The position numbers were made by a program, and so were the translations under genes. 64,000 bases of DNA, taken from the NCBI GenBank assembly GCA_035654655.1, contig DASRWI010000031.1:1-64000 (forward strand), read 5' to 3'. The stretch's first letter is position 1. The number at the start of each line of letters is the position of its first letter. Source of the stretch: DASRWI01 sp035654655. Lineage in GTDB: Bacteria; Bacteroidota; Ignavibacteria; Ignavibacteriales; Ignavibacteriaceae. This document shows positions 16,452-25,201 of the stretch, one piece after another. Under the pieces are notes generated by a model. That model saw only the letters and a list, made by a program, of their open reading frames with translations, made no database searches and had not been told where the DNA came from.

Positions 16452-18107
16452 CTATAAAAATAATTGAGGATGTTTTTTGTGAAAATCAGTCAATGACTGA
16501 AACTTTTTAGCTAAAGAAATAATTTTCCCTTCCTGAAATAAATCACCAATAATGCTGATGCTTTGAGGCAGACCTTTATCCGAAAATCCTGTTGGAAAAA
16601 CCATAGCAGGATGTCCTGTTAAATTAGTTAACAATAAATTATCACCTTCCCAGGAAGGAGCAATATACAAATCTACTTTTTGGAAAATCTTTTCCATTTC
16701 CTGGATGAGCATAAATCTAATTCTATTTGCATTTATATATTCAACTGCCGGTACAAATCTACGTGCTCTGAAGGTATTTGGCCAATCATTTTTTGTTTGC
16801 CTTATCATTAAGTCATCTTTATTGCTTCTTGTTAGTTCATCGAATGCAGCAGCAGATTCAGTACTCAAAATAAATGAAATCTCATTAATTGGAAGCTTAG
16901 GCAATTCTATTGGTATTAATACTGCACCCGCATCTTTCAGAGTTTTGAGGAATAGAGAATCATTTGTTTTAAAATCATATTGTTTATCAAATTCAGATTT
17001 GAGATATCCTATTTTTACATTCTTTAAATTTATTTCAGGTGAGTAATTAAAAGGATAATCATAAAGAGTTTGGTCAATACCATCAGGTCCATAAATTGCA
17101 TTAAAAACAATTGCGCAATCTTCAGCAGTTCTTGTAATTGCTCCAATCTTATCCATTGACCAGGATAAAGCCATTGCACCTGTTCTGCTTACCCTTCCAT
17201 AAGTAGGACGAAGACCGGTTGTACCGCAAACAGTGGCCGGAGAAATTATTGAACCCCAAGTCTCTGTACCAATTGCATAAGGAATTAGTCCTCCTGATAC
17301 TGCAGCAGCAGAACCTGCAGATGAACCGCTTGAACCTTGAGTTGTATCCCAGGGATTTCTTGTCATTCCGCCAAACCAGACATCATCCATTGCTAGTTCA
17401 CCCATCGTAAACTTTGCACATAAAATTCCACCTGCTTCTTCAAGACGTTGAAGAACAGTAGCATCTTCATCAATTATCTGGTCTTTATAAGGAACAGAAC
17501 CCCAGGTGGTTTTGAAATTTTTAGTTGCTAATAAATCTTTAACACCAAATGGAATACCATGAAGTACTCCTTTGTATTTGCCTGCAGCAATTTCTCTGTC
17601 AGCTTCTTTAGCTTTGCGTAATGCATAATCTTCTGTTAATGTAATTACACAATGAAGAGCAGGATCGAATTTATTTAATCTTTCTAAATAAAAAGAAGTT
17701 AATTTTTCAGAAGTAATTTTTTTTGTTCTGATTAATTCAGCAAGTTCACCAATGGAATAAAATGCAAGCTGATTTATATCTTCAGGCAGTTTAACATTCT
17801 TATAGCTGCTTAGCTTGAATGTCTTTGGACCAAAATTAAATTTTTTACCAACAGGAATTGGATTAAATAAAATAGCAGGAGGGGTGTTGTTTTGAATATT
17901 GAGCTTTCTAATAGTTTCATAATCTTTCTGCAGGTCTTCCAAGTCGCCAATCATAGTGTCCCGTTCTGCATCAGTAAATTCAAGACCGATTATACCTTCT
18001 GCATATTTAATAGCTTCTTTAGTTATAGAATCTTTAACAAGAACAGCTCCCATAAAAAATGAGAAGGTAATTATTGAGGCAAACAAAAGTATTCTTTTAG
18101 GATTCAT
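16452..18107 (-). CDS. Exported or membrane-anchored amidase (amidase signature family)
   Basis: 551 residues. An N-terminal hydrophobic segment (residues 5-24) is a signal peptide or anchor. The Ser-cisSer-Lys triad of amidase signature enzymes is readable: K190 in GIPFGVKDLL, S262 in QGSSGSSAGS and the nucleophile S286 in TETWGSIISPA. The family includes GatA and many hydrolases of linear amides; the export signal and the absence of gatB/gatC rule against a tRNA role. About 80 extra residues precede the catalytic core (TDAERDTMIGDLEDL and following), typical of the large secreted group. First gene of a three-gene minus-strand unit. Confidence 0.88.
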   Translation of the reverse strand: MNPKRILLFASIITFSFFMGAVLVKDSITKEAIKYAEGIIGLEFTDAERDTMIGDLEDLQKDYETIRKLNIQNNTPPAILFNPIPVGKKFNFGPKTFKLSSYKNVKLPEDINQLAFYSIGELAELIRTKKITSEKLTSFYLERLNKFDPALHCVITLTEDYALRKAKEADREIAAGKYKGVLHGIPFGVKDLLATKNFKTTWGSVPYKDQIIDEDATVLQRLEEAGGILCAKFTMGELAMDDVWFGGMTRNPWDTTQGSSGSSAGSAAAVSGGLIPYAIGTETWGSIISPATVCGTTGLRPTYGRVSRTGAMALSWSMDKIGAITRTAEDCAIVFNAIYGPDGIDQTLYDYPFNYSPEINLKNVKIGYLKSEFDKQYDFKTNDSLFLKTLKDAGAVLIPIELPKLPINEISFILSTESAAAFDELTRSNKDDLMIRQTKNDWPNTFRARRFVPAVEYINANRIRFMLIQEMEKIFQKVDLYIAPSWEGDNLLLTNLTGHPAMVFPTGFSDKGLPQSISIIGDLFQEGKIISLAKKFQSLTDFHKKHPQLFL

Positions 18108-18197
18108 AAGGTGCTTTCAAAATTTGTATTAAAAATAAATAATAGAGGAGGGATAAACAAGTAAATGTCCAGAATCGCAGATTTTTGAATCATGATT

Positions 18198-18292
18198 ATT
18201 CCAAAGGGATTCCTTCGAAAAAAGATTTATAAAGATAATTTATAAAAATGAAAATGAGATTGCGACGCTTCATTTCATCCCGCTCGCAAAGA
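18198..18292. repeat. CAAAGGGATTCC motif plus degenerate family B repeat in an otherwise empty gap
   Basis: The gap from 18108 to the tRNA promoter has no gene. It holds TTCCAAAGGGATTCCTTCGAA at 18198-18218 (also near 30450 and, reversed, near 1355) and a degenerate family B copy, ATGAGATTGCGACG ... CCCGCTCGCAAAGAATT, at 18254-18292. The rest is AT-rich with nothing I can name. Confidence 0.6.
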
Positions 18293-18349
18293 ATTACTTC
18301 ATTAATAAAGTTTTTTAGTATAAAAAGAGGAAAAAATTAAGGGTAAAAC

Positions 18350-18378
18350 TTGCATAAAATTGATGAATTTTCTATATT
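18350..18378 (+). promoter_or_regulatory. Predicted promoter of the tRNA-Leu/tRNA-Val (and perhaps thrS) transcript
   Basis: TTGCAT (18350-18355), a 17-base spacer and TATATT (18373-18378), about 30 bases before tRNA-Leu. This is a near-ideal sigma-70-like arrangement and the only good candidate upstream of the tRNA genes. Confidence 0.6.
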
Positions 18379-18407
18379 AACAAGCTCAATTTGAAATGAC
18401 AATTTAT

Positions 18408-18493
18408 GCCGGGGTGGCGGAATTGGTAGACGCACAGGACTTAAAATCCTGTGGGAAGTTTTTCCCGTGCCGGTTCGAGTCCGGCCCTCGGTA
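18408..18493 (+). tRNA. tRNA-Leu (anticodon TAA)
   Basis: Acceptor GCCGGGG pairs with CCTCGGT, the D arm is GCGGAATTGGTAGACGC, the anticodon stem CAGGA/TCCTG holds loop CTTAAAA with TAA, a long variable arm (GGGAAGTTTTTCCC) marks it as a class II tRNA, and the T arm is CCGG-TTCGAGT-CCGG. CCA is not encoded. Reads UUA and UUG codons. Confidence 0.97.
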
Positions 18494-18515
18494 CTGCAAA
18501 ATTAAATAGAACGTC

Positions 18516-18589
18516 GGGCTTTTAGCTCAGTTGGTTAGAGCGTCTGCTTGACGTGCAGAAGGTCAGAGGTTCGACTCCTCTAGGGCCCA
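18516..18589 (+). tRNA. tRNA-Val (anticodon GAC)
   Basis: Acceptor GGGCTTT pairs with AGGGCCC (two G-U pairs), D arm GCTCAGTTGGTTAGAGC, anticodon stem TCTGC/GCAGA with loop TTGACGT (GAC), T arm AGAGG-TTCGACT-CCTCT. CCA is not encoded. It lies 22 bases after tRNA-Leu, so the pair is one transcript. Confidence 0.96.
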
Positions 18590-18598
18590 CAATTTAAG

Positions 18599-18627
18599 TC
18601 GGAGTTCTACTCCGATTTTTTTTATTT
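18599..18627 (+). terminator. Intrinsic terminator between tRNA-Val and thrS
   Basis: Stem TCGGAGT/ACTCCGA with a three-base loop followed by eight T. It ends only a few bases before the thrS ATG, leaving no room for a thrS promoter downstream of it. It may act as a partial terminator or attenuator. Confidence 0.85.
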
Positions 18628-18633
18628 TTTATT

Positions 18634-20556
18634 ATGGAAAAGATAAAAGTAACATTTCCTGACGGAAATTCTAAAGAATTTGATAAAGGCACTTCTGCTT
18701 ATCAGATAGCAGCATCTATTTCTCCACGTCTTGCTGAAGATTCTTTAGCTGTCGAAATTAACGGCGTTGTTAAGGAGTTAAATACTCCAATCATTACAGA
18801 CGCACGTTTAAAATTCTTATCCTTTGATGATCCTAAAGGAAAAGAAGTTTATTGGCATTCTTCATCTCATTTAATGGCTCACGCTATTACTGAACTTTAT
18901 CCTGAAGCTAAATTTGGAGTTGGACCTGCAATTGAATCAGGTTTTTATTATGATGTTGACATCAATACTCCACTTAAGGAAGAAGATTTAAAAGCTATTG
19001 AAGATAAAATGATGCAGCTTACCAAAGAAAATTTTTCTTTTGAAAGAGAAGAATTACCTAAGGAAAAAGCTGTTGAGTTATTTGAGAAAAAAGGTGACCC
19101 TTACAAAGTAGAGATTTTATCTGAACTTGATGAGAATGCAGGAGTAATTAGTATTTATAAAGAAGGTTCGTTTACTGACCTTTGTACCGGTCCTCATCTT
19201 CCTTCAACAGGAAAGATTAAATATGTTAAGTTGTTAAATATTTCCGGCTCTTACTGGAGAGGAGATTCAAACAACAAACAGCTTCAGAGAATCTACGGCA
19301 TTTCTTTCCCAAAGAAAAAAATGTTGGAAGAGCATCTTATATTTTTAGAAGAAGCTAAAAAGAGAGACCACAGAAAATTAGGAAAGCAGTTAGATTTATT
19401 CAGCTTGCACGAAGAAGCCGGTCCCGGTTTGGTTTACTGGCATCCAAAAGGTGCAAGGATAAGATTAGCTATTGAAGATTTCTGGCGCCAGGCTCATTTG
19501 GAGAATGGTTATGAACTTCTTTATACTCCTCATATGGGCAAAAGCTGGTTATGGGAAACAAGTGGACACTTAGGTCATTATAAAGAAAATATGTACTCAG
19601 GAATGGAAGTCGATGAACAGAAGTATTTCATCAAACCGATGAACTGTCCATTCCATATTATGATTTATAAAACTCAGTTAAGGTCATATAGAGATTTACC
19701 ATATAGATGGGCTGAATTAGGTACTGTTTACCGTTATGAAAAGAGTGGTGTTTTACACGGACTTTTAAGAGTTAGAGGGTTTACTCAGGATGATGCTCAT
19801 TTGTTCTGCACTGAAGAACAAATGGAATCTGAAGTTATAGAAGTAATTAGATTTGCACGTATGATGTGGAAAGCTTTTGGCTTCGAAAACTTAAAATATT
19901 ATCTTTCAACAAAGCCAGAAGGTGCAGTTGGAGAGCAGGAGCAATGGGATAAAGCAACTGAATCATTAAGAATAGCTTTAGATAAAGAAGGTCTCCCTTA
20001 TGAAGTTGATGAAGGGGGCGGTGCTTTTTATGGTCCTAAAATAGATATTAAGATAAAAGATGCTCTTGGTAGGGAATGGCAGATGAGTACCATTCAATTC
20101 GATTTTAATGAACCTAAGTTGTTTGATATGAAGTATGTTGGTGAAGATGGAAAAGAACATCAGCCATATATGATTCATAGAGCTTTATTGGGTTCGATTG
20201 AAAGATTTTTTGGTGTTTTAATTGAGCATTTTGGTGGTGCTTTCCCGGTTTGGTTAGCTCCGGTTCAAGTTGCAGTTATACCTGTTTCTCAAGTTTTTAT
20301 GGATTATGCAAAGAAAGTTGTAGAAGAACTTAAAACTTATAATATTCGTGTAGAATTAGATGAAAGAAATGAGAAAATAGGGTATAAAATAAGGGACTGG
20401 GAAACTCAGAAGGTTCCTTATATGTTTATACTTGGTCAAAAAGAGGCAGATGCAGGAAATATTTCCATTAGACAGCATAAAAAAGGTGACTTAGGGTCTT
20501 TGCCTTTGTCAGAATTTATTCATAAAATTATGAATGAAATTAAAAATAAAATTTAA
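18634..20556 (+). CDS. thrS: Threonyl-tRNA synthetase
   Basis: 640 residues, full length. The N-terminal TGS domain (about 1-60) is followed by the editing domain with HSSSHLMAHA, where the two His of the HxxxH motif help remove mischarged serine, then the class II catalytic core with MNCPFH (zinc Cys) and RVRGFTQDDAHLFC, and an anticodon-binding domain from about residue 545. It charges tRNA-Thr. It heads the conserved order thrS-infC-rpmI-rplT. No Shine-Dalgarno sequence precedes the ATG, which directly follows the T-tract of a terminator. Confidence 0.98.
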   Translation: MEKIKVTFPDGNSKEFDKGTSAYQIAASISPRLAEDSLAVEINGVVKELNTPIITDARLKFLSFDDPKGKEVYWHSSSHLMAHAITELYPEAKFGVGPAIESGFYYDVDINTPLKEEDLKAIEDKMMQLTKENFSFEREELPKEKAVELFEKKGDPYKVEILSELDENAGVISIYKEGSFTDLCTGPHLPSTGKIKYVKLLNISGSYWRGDSNNKQLQRIYGISFPKKKMLEEHLIFLEEAKKRDHRKLGKQLDLFSLHEEAGPGLVYWHPKGARIRLAIEDFWRQAHLENGYELLYTPHMGKSWLWETSGHLGHYKENMYSGMEVDEQKYFIKPMNCPFHIMIYKTQLRSYRDLPYRWAELGTVYRYEKSGVLHGLLRVRGFTQDDAHLFCTEEQMESEVIEVIRFARMMWKAFGFENLKYYLSTKPEGAVGEQEQWDKATESLRIALDKEGLPYEVDEGGGAFYGPKIDIKIKDALGREWQMSTIQFDFNEPKLFDMKYVGEDGKEHQPYMIHRALLGSIERFFGVLIEHFGGAFPVWLAPVQVAVIPVSQVFMDYAKKVVEELKTYNIRVELDERNEKIGYKIRDWETQKVPYMFILGQKEADAGNISIRQHKKGDLGSLPLSEFIHKIMNEIKNKI

Positions 20557-20577
20557 CAACAACCATTAGAGGTTAAT

Positions 20578-21108
20578 ATCGCTCAAAAGGATGAAGTTCG
20601 TATAAATGAGGAGATTAGAGCTCCTAAAATTAGAGTAATTGATGTAGATGGCTCCCAAGCCGGTATTTTTTCAGTTAGAGAAGCTCTAAAATTAGCACAC
20701 GAAAGAGGATTAGATTTAGTTGAAATAGCACCACAAGCTAAACCTCCTGTATGCAAGATTATTGATTTTGGTAAGTTCAAATACGAACAGCAGAAAAGAG
20801 ACAAAGTCCAAAGAAAAAATCAACAGGTTACTTTGCTTAAAGAAATCAGACTGCACCCTAATACAGATGTGCACGATTTTGATTTTAAAGCAAAGCATGC
20901 GATAAATTTCTTAGAAGAAGGCAATAAAGTAAAAGTTGTAGTTATGTTCAAAGGGAGAGAAATGGCATATACTGAACTTGGTGAAGAACTGCTAAAGAAA
21001 TTTATTGAAAATACCCAGGAATATTCTAAGGCTGAATCTGCTCCTAAAATGGAAGGCAGGAATATGAGCGTTATTTTAATACCTGTTAAAGCAAAGAAGA
21101 AAAAATAA
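20578..21108 (+). CDS. infC: Translation initiation factor IF-3, AUC start codon
   Basis: About 176 residues when read from ATC at 20578. The first in-frame ATG (20833) falls well inside the protein, after the conserved RINEEIRAPKIRVID, REALKLAHERGLDLVEIAP and CKIIDFGKFKYEQQK segments, so the true start must be upstream. ATC at 20578 lies five bases after AGAGG and gives a length like other IF-3 proteins; an in-frame ATA at 20611 is a weaker choice. IF-3 checks start-codon pairing on the 30S subunit and commonly limits its own synthesis through a non-AUG start. Located 21 bases after thrS and followed by rpmI and rplT. Confidence 0.95.
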   Translation: MAQKDEVRINEEIRAPKIRVIDVDGSQAGIFSVREALKLAHERGLDLVEIAPQAKPPVCKIIDFGKFKYEQQKRDKVQRKNQQVTLLKEIRLHPNTDVHDFDFKAKHAINFLEEGNKVKVVVMFKGREMAYTELGEELLKKFIENTQEYSKAESAPKMEGRNMSVILIPVKAKKKK

Positions 21109-21124
21109 ATTCAGAAAGTTAACT

Positions 21125-21316
21125 ATGCCTAAAATGAAAACTAATAGCGGAGCAGGAAAAACCTTTAGGAAAACTGCTTCAGGTAACTTTAAAAGGAAAA
21201 AAGCTTATAAAAGCCATATCCTTACTTCAAAAAGTACCAAAAGAAAAAGAAATTTAAGACAAGCAACTTTAGTTGCTAAAGAAGACGCAAAACGTGTAAA
21301 AATTATGCTTCAATAA
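21125..21316 (+). CDS. rpmI: Ribosomal protein bL35
   Basis: 63 residues, very basic, with the family start MPKMKTNSGAGKTFRKT and the KSHILTSKSTKRKRNLR segment. A component of the large ribosomal subunit. It sits 16 bases after infC and 18 bases before rplT in the standard order. Confidence 0.97.
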   Translation: MPKMKTNSGAGKTFRKTASGNFKRKKAYKSHILTSKSTKRKRNLRQATLVAKEDAKRVKIMLQ

Positions 21317-21334
21317 GGAAAAGGACTAAGAAAA

Positions 21335-21682
21335 ATGCCACGTTCAAAAAATAAAGTAGCTTCTCATAGAAGAAGGAAAAAAATATTAGAGTTAGCAAAA
21401 GGTTACTGGGGCGCCAGAAGTAAAGTTTACACCGTTGCTAAGAACCATGTTGAAAAAGGTTTAGTTCACGCATACAGAGATAGAAAACTCAAAAAGAGAG
21501 TTTATAGACAGATATGGATTGTTAGAATTAACGCTGCTGCCAGAATGAATGGTACCACTTATTCTAGATTAATTAACTCCCTTAATGTTAAAGGTGTTAA
21601 CATTAATAGAAAAGTACTTTCCGCTTTAGCAGTTGAAAATCCTGCTGCATTTACAGAATTAGTAAATTTTTCTATTAACTAA
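21335..21682 (+). CDS. rplT: Ribosomal protein bL20
   Basis: 115 residues with MPRSKNKVASHRRRKKILELAKGYWGARS and the central YRDRKLKKRVYRQIWIVRINAAAR, the typical bL20 sequence. It is needed for early assembly of the 50S subunit and in many bacteria represses its own operon by binding the mRNA. The line is intact and of normal length. A strong terminator follows. Confidence 0.97.
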   Translation: MPRSKNKVASHRRRKKILELAKGYWGARSKVYTVAKNHVEKGLVHAYRDRKLKKRVYRQIWIVRINAAARMNGTTYSRLINSLNVKGVNINRKVLSALAVENPAAFTELVNFSIN

Positions 21683-21701
21683 TATCTATTTATATTTTAA
21701 T

Positions 21702-21743
21702 TACCCTCTTGAAAATTTTTTTATTTCAAGAGGGTATTATTTT
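21702..21743 (+). terminator. Intrinsic terminator after rplT, 27 bases before pheS
   Basis: Stem of 13 bases, TACCCTCTTGAAA / TTTCAAGAGGGTA, with a T-rich loop, followed by TTATTTT. As before thrS, very little sequence remains for a promoter before the next synthetase gene. Confidence 0.85.
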
Positions 21744-21769
21744 AAATAAACTTAATCTGGCTTACATCT

Positions 21770-22783
21770 ATGCTGCTCGAAAAAATAAACACTGTTGTTA
21801 CAGATTTTAACAAAGACCTCTCGCAAGTCACTGACCTTAAATTATTAGAAGAAATTAGAATAAAATACTTAAGCCGTAATGGTTTAGTAGCAACTCTATT
21901 TGAAGAAATGAAGACTGCATCAAAAGAAGAAAAACCATTACTTGGTAAAAGTCTTAATGAAATGCGTAACACTATTACTTCAAATTTTAATGAAGTAAAA
22001 GAAAAGTTAGAATCTGAAGATAACAAGCAAACTTCTAAAATAGATTTAACACTTCCTATTCAAAATAAAATATTAGGAAGCAAACATATTCTAACTCAAA
22101 CTCTGGATGAGATTAAATCAATATTCAAAGGTTTAGGTTTTTCTGTTTTTGAAGGACCTGAACTTGAATCTGATTACAATAACTTTGAAGCTTTAAACTT
22201 CACTCCAGACCATCCGGCGAGAGATATGCAAGATACATTCTTTGTATCTAAGGATTTTCTTTTACGTACGCATACATCTCCTGTCCAAGTGAGAGTTATG
22301 GAAAGCCAACAACCTCCAGTTAGAGCTATAATGCCCGGTCGAGTTTATAGAAATGAAGCAATAAGTTCAAGAAGTTATTGCATGTTCCATCAGGTTGAAG
22401 GACTTTATGTTGATACAGATGTTACCTTTGCTGAATTAAAAGGAACACTTATTTCGTTTGCCAGACAGTTTTATGGTCAAAATTTAAAATACAGATTTAG
22501 ACCAAGCTTCTTCCCATTTACAGAACCAAGTGCTGAAATGGATATAACCTGTTATATATGTAATGGAAAAGGCTGCAAGATTTGCAAGCATAGCGGTTGG
22601 TTGGAAATTCTTGGCTGTGGTATGGTTGACCCTAATGTATTTAAGTTTGTTAATTATGATGCTGAAAAATATACAGGTTATGCTTTCGGTATGGGTATAG
22701 AAAGAACAGCTATGTTAAAGTATGGAATTGATGACATTAGAGTTTTCTTTGATAATGACATTAGATTCTTAAAGCAGTTTTAA
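21770..22783 (+). CDS. pheS: Phenylalanyl-tRNA synthetase alpha subunit
   Basis: 337 residues. An N-terminal coiled-coil arm is followed by the class II catalytic core: GFSVFEGPELESDYNNFEALN, HTSPVQVR, FHQVEGLYVD and FRPSFFPFTEPSAEMD. The insert CYICNGKGCKICKHSGW is found in many PheS proteins. With PheT it forms the alpha2beta2 enzyme that charges tRNA-Phe. pheT follows after 13 bases. Confidence 0.98.
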   Translation: MLLEKINTVVTDFNKDLSQVTDLKLLEEIRIKYLSRNGLVATLFEEMKTASKEEKPLLGKSLNEMRNTITSNFNEVKEKLESEDNKQTSKIDLTLPIQNKILGSKHILTQTLDEIKSIFKGLGFSVFEGPELESDYNNFEALNFTPDHPARDMQDTFFVSKDFLLRTHTSPVQVRVMESQQPPVRAIMPGRVYRNEAISSRSYCMFHQVEGLYVDTDVTFAELKGTLISFARQFYGQNLKYRFRPSFFPFTEPSAEMDITCYICNGKGCKICKHSGWLEILGCGMVDPNVFKFVNYDAEKYTGYAFGMGIERTAMLKYGIDDIRVFFDNDIRFLKQF

Positions 22784-22796
22784 CGGAGAAAATAAA

Positions 22797-25199
22797 TTGA
22801 AGATTTCTTTAAATTGGTTAAAAGATTATATAGACTTATCCGGTCTTTCTGTTGATGAAATATCTTCTAAACTCACAATGTCAGGATTAGAAGTTGAAGA
22901 TGTTTACAATGAATATGAAAAGTATAAAGATTTTGTTGTAGGCAAAGTTACTCATACTGAAAAACATCCAAATGCTGATAAATTATCTCTGTGCAAAGTT
23001 TCAACTGGGAATAATGAGTATCAGGTTGTTTGTGGCGCCCCAAATGTTGCAGAAGGACAGAAAGTAATTTTTGCTCCGGTGGGGACGTTAATTCCTAAAG
23101 GTAACTTTAAAATTACTAAAGCAAAAATCAGAGGAGTTGAATCTGTAGGAATGCTTTGCGCAGAAGATGAACTTGAGTTAGGTAATGACCATTCAGGTAT
23201 TTTGGTATTAGATGGTAATTTGAAAGAAGGAACAAAAATAACTGATGCATTAAATCTTAATGATGTTGTTTTTGAAGTTGCCATAACTCCTAACAGACCT
23301 GATGCACTTTCACATATTGGAGTAGCAAGAGATTTAACTGCAATATTTAATAAAAAATTATTAATTCCTGAAGTAAAATTAAATACTATTGATGAAGATA
23401 TTAATAGCGCAGCGTCTATTGAGGTTAATGATAAATTAAATTGTCCTCGATATACTGCAATAGTTGTTAAAGATGTAACGATTAAAGAATCTCCAGATTG
23501 GCTTAAAACAAGATTAACTAAAATTGGATTAAGACCAATAAATAATGTTGTTGATATAACAAATTATGTTATGCATGAAGTAGGACAGCCACTTCACGCA
23601 TTCGACCTGGATACTTTAGCAGGAAAGAAAATTGTTGTTAAACATTATGACCAGGAAACCAAGTTCACAACTTTAGATTCTAAAGAAAGAAAATTGGAAG
23701 CTGGTTCTCTTTATATTTGCGATGGTGAGAAACCTGTCGGAATAGCAGGGGTAATGGGAGGAGAAAATTCTGAAATTACTAATAAGACAAAAAATATTTT
23801 AATTGAAAGTGCTTACTTCAATCCTTCAAGCATCAGAAAAACTGCTAAAGATACAGGAATAAGTACAGATGCATCATATAGATTTGAAAGAGGAAGTAAT
23901 CCTAATATTACAAGATGGGCTTGTGAAAGAGCTGCAGAATTAATTGGCTCCTTAGGAGAAGGTAAAATTCTAAAGGGAGTAATTGATGTTTATCCTGATA
24001 AGATATTGCCGAAACAAATTGAAATAAGATACAGCAGGGTAGAAAAAGTTCTTGGTTATAAAATTTCCAATGAAAAGATTAAAACAATTTTAAAGAACTT
24101 AGAATTTAAGATTGTTTCTGAAGATGAAAATTCTTTAACTGTTGAAGTACCAACATTCAGACCTGATGTTGAAAGAGAAATAGATATTATTGAGGAGGCC
24201 GCAAGAATAAATGGTTATGATAATATTCCTGAAGTATCTAAAATAACAGTTACACTTAGTAAAAAATTTGATGCTTCTGAATTTGCAGACAAAACAAGAA
24301 TGACTTCTTCTGCATTAGGTTTATTCGAAATGATCAATAACCCTCTTCAGAATGATAAAACAGCGTCTTTGATTGGAAGTAAGGTGCCAATGTTAAACCC
24401 TCAGAGTTTAGATATGGCTTACTTAAGGACATCTCTTATTCCCGGTGCATTGAATACAATAGCTAAAAATATAAATGTTGGCGAGAAAAATGTTTACCTT
24501 TTTGAGATTGGCAATGTATTTAATAAAAAAATTGATGGGGATATAAAAAGCTTTAATGATTTTACTGAAACGACAAAATTTTTAATTATTATATCCGGTA
24601 AGGAAAGCCTAAAAAGTTGGCAAAATGTGGAGAAAGACATTGATATCTTTTCGTTAAAGAGTATTGTAAATAGCTATTTATACGATGTTGGTCTTGGGGA
24701 TGAATTCGCAGATATTTATAATATTGAAGAAAATACAATATTTGATTTATATTATAATAAAAAACTTAAAACTGAAGTTATTGGTGAAGGGGGCAGAGTA
24801 AACAAACAAACTTTAAAACAATTCGACATTGATCAAGATGTTTACTGTTTTGAGTTCAATATTGATTTGCTTAAGATGATTGAAAAGAAGCCTAAAAAGT
24901 ACCAGGAACCCCTAAAATATCCTAAAGTTTTAAGAGATTTTGCATTTGTATTTGATAAAAGTATTTTGTATGATAATATTGTAAATTTTATAAAACAGGA
25001 AGGAAGCGGGTTATTAAAATCCGTTGAACTTTTTGATATCTTTGAGAGCGAATCTTTAGGAAAAGATACAAGAAGTTTAGCATTCAGTTTAGAATATTAT
25101 TCTGAAGAACGAACATTAAAAGAAGACGAAGTAGAAAAAGCATTTAGTAGTTTAATAGATAAAATAACTAAAAAGTTTAATGCAAAATTAAGAGGGTAA
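22797..25199 (+). CDS. pheT: Phenylalanyl-tRNA synthetase beta subunit
   Basis: 800 residues, full length. Starts at TTG (22797) after ACGGAGA, giving MKISLNWLKDYID, the normal N-terminus. A tRNA-binding EMAP-like domain (about 38-150, VGKVTHTEKHPNADKLSLC), the B3/B4 editing region (PNRPDALSHIGVARDLTA; GVMGGENSEIT), B5 and the C-terminal anticodon-recognition (FDX-ACB) domain (KYPKVLRDFAFVFDK to the end) are all present. It ends two bases before a small coiled-coil gene. Confidence 0.98.
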   Translation: MKISLNWLKDYIDLSGLSVDEISSKLTMSGLEVEDVYNEYEKYKDFVVGKVTHTEKHPNADKLSLCKVSTGNNEYQVVCGAPNVAEGQKVIFAPVGTLIPKGNFKITKAKIRGVESVGMLCAEDELELGNDHSGILVLDGNLKEGTKITDALNLNDVVFEVAITPNRPDALSHIGVARDLTAIFNKKLLIPEVKLNTIDEDINSAASIEVNDKLNCPRYTAIVVKDVTIKESPDWLKTRLTKIGLRPINNVVDITNYVMHEVGQPLHAFDLDTLAGKKIVVKHYDQETKFTTLDSKERKLEAGSLYICDGEKPVGIAGVMGGENSEITNKTKNILIESAYFNPSSIRKTAKDTGISTDASYRFERGSNPNITRWACERAAELIGSLGEGKILKGVIDVYPDKILPKQIEIRYSRVEKVLGYKISNEKIKTILKNLEFKIVSEDENSLTVEVPTFRPDVEREIDIIEEAARINGYDNIPEVSKITVTLSKKFDASEFADKTRMTSSALGLFEMINNPLQNDKTASLIGSKVPMLNPQSLDMAYLRTSLIPGALNTIAKNINVGEKNVYLFEIGNVFNKKIDGDIKSFNDFTETTKFLIIISGKESLKSWQNVEKDIDIFSLKSIVNSYLYDVGLGDEFADIYNIEENTIFDLYYNKKLKTEVIGEGGRVNKQTLKQFDIDQDVYCFEFNIDLLKMIEKKPKKYQEPLKYPKVLRDFAFVFDKSILYDNIVNFIKQEGSGLLKSVELFDIFESESLGKDTRSLAFSLEYYSEERTLKEDEVEKAFSSLIDKITKKFNAKLRG

Positions 25200-25201
25200 A
25201 G

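Noticed and set aside
18108..18349. Possible small gene or RNA before the tRNAs
   Set aside because: No ORF with a ribosome-binding site, no stable extended fold beyond the degenerate repeats.
20833..21108. A 91-residue protein starting at ATG 20833
   Set aside because: It is the C-terminal half of IF-3; conserved N-terminal IF-3 sequence continues upstream in the same frame to ATC 20578.
21683..21769. A pheM-like leader peptide for pheS attenuation
   Set aside because: There is no start codon followed by a Phe-rich short frame between the rplT stop and the terminator.
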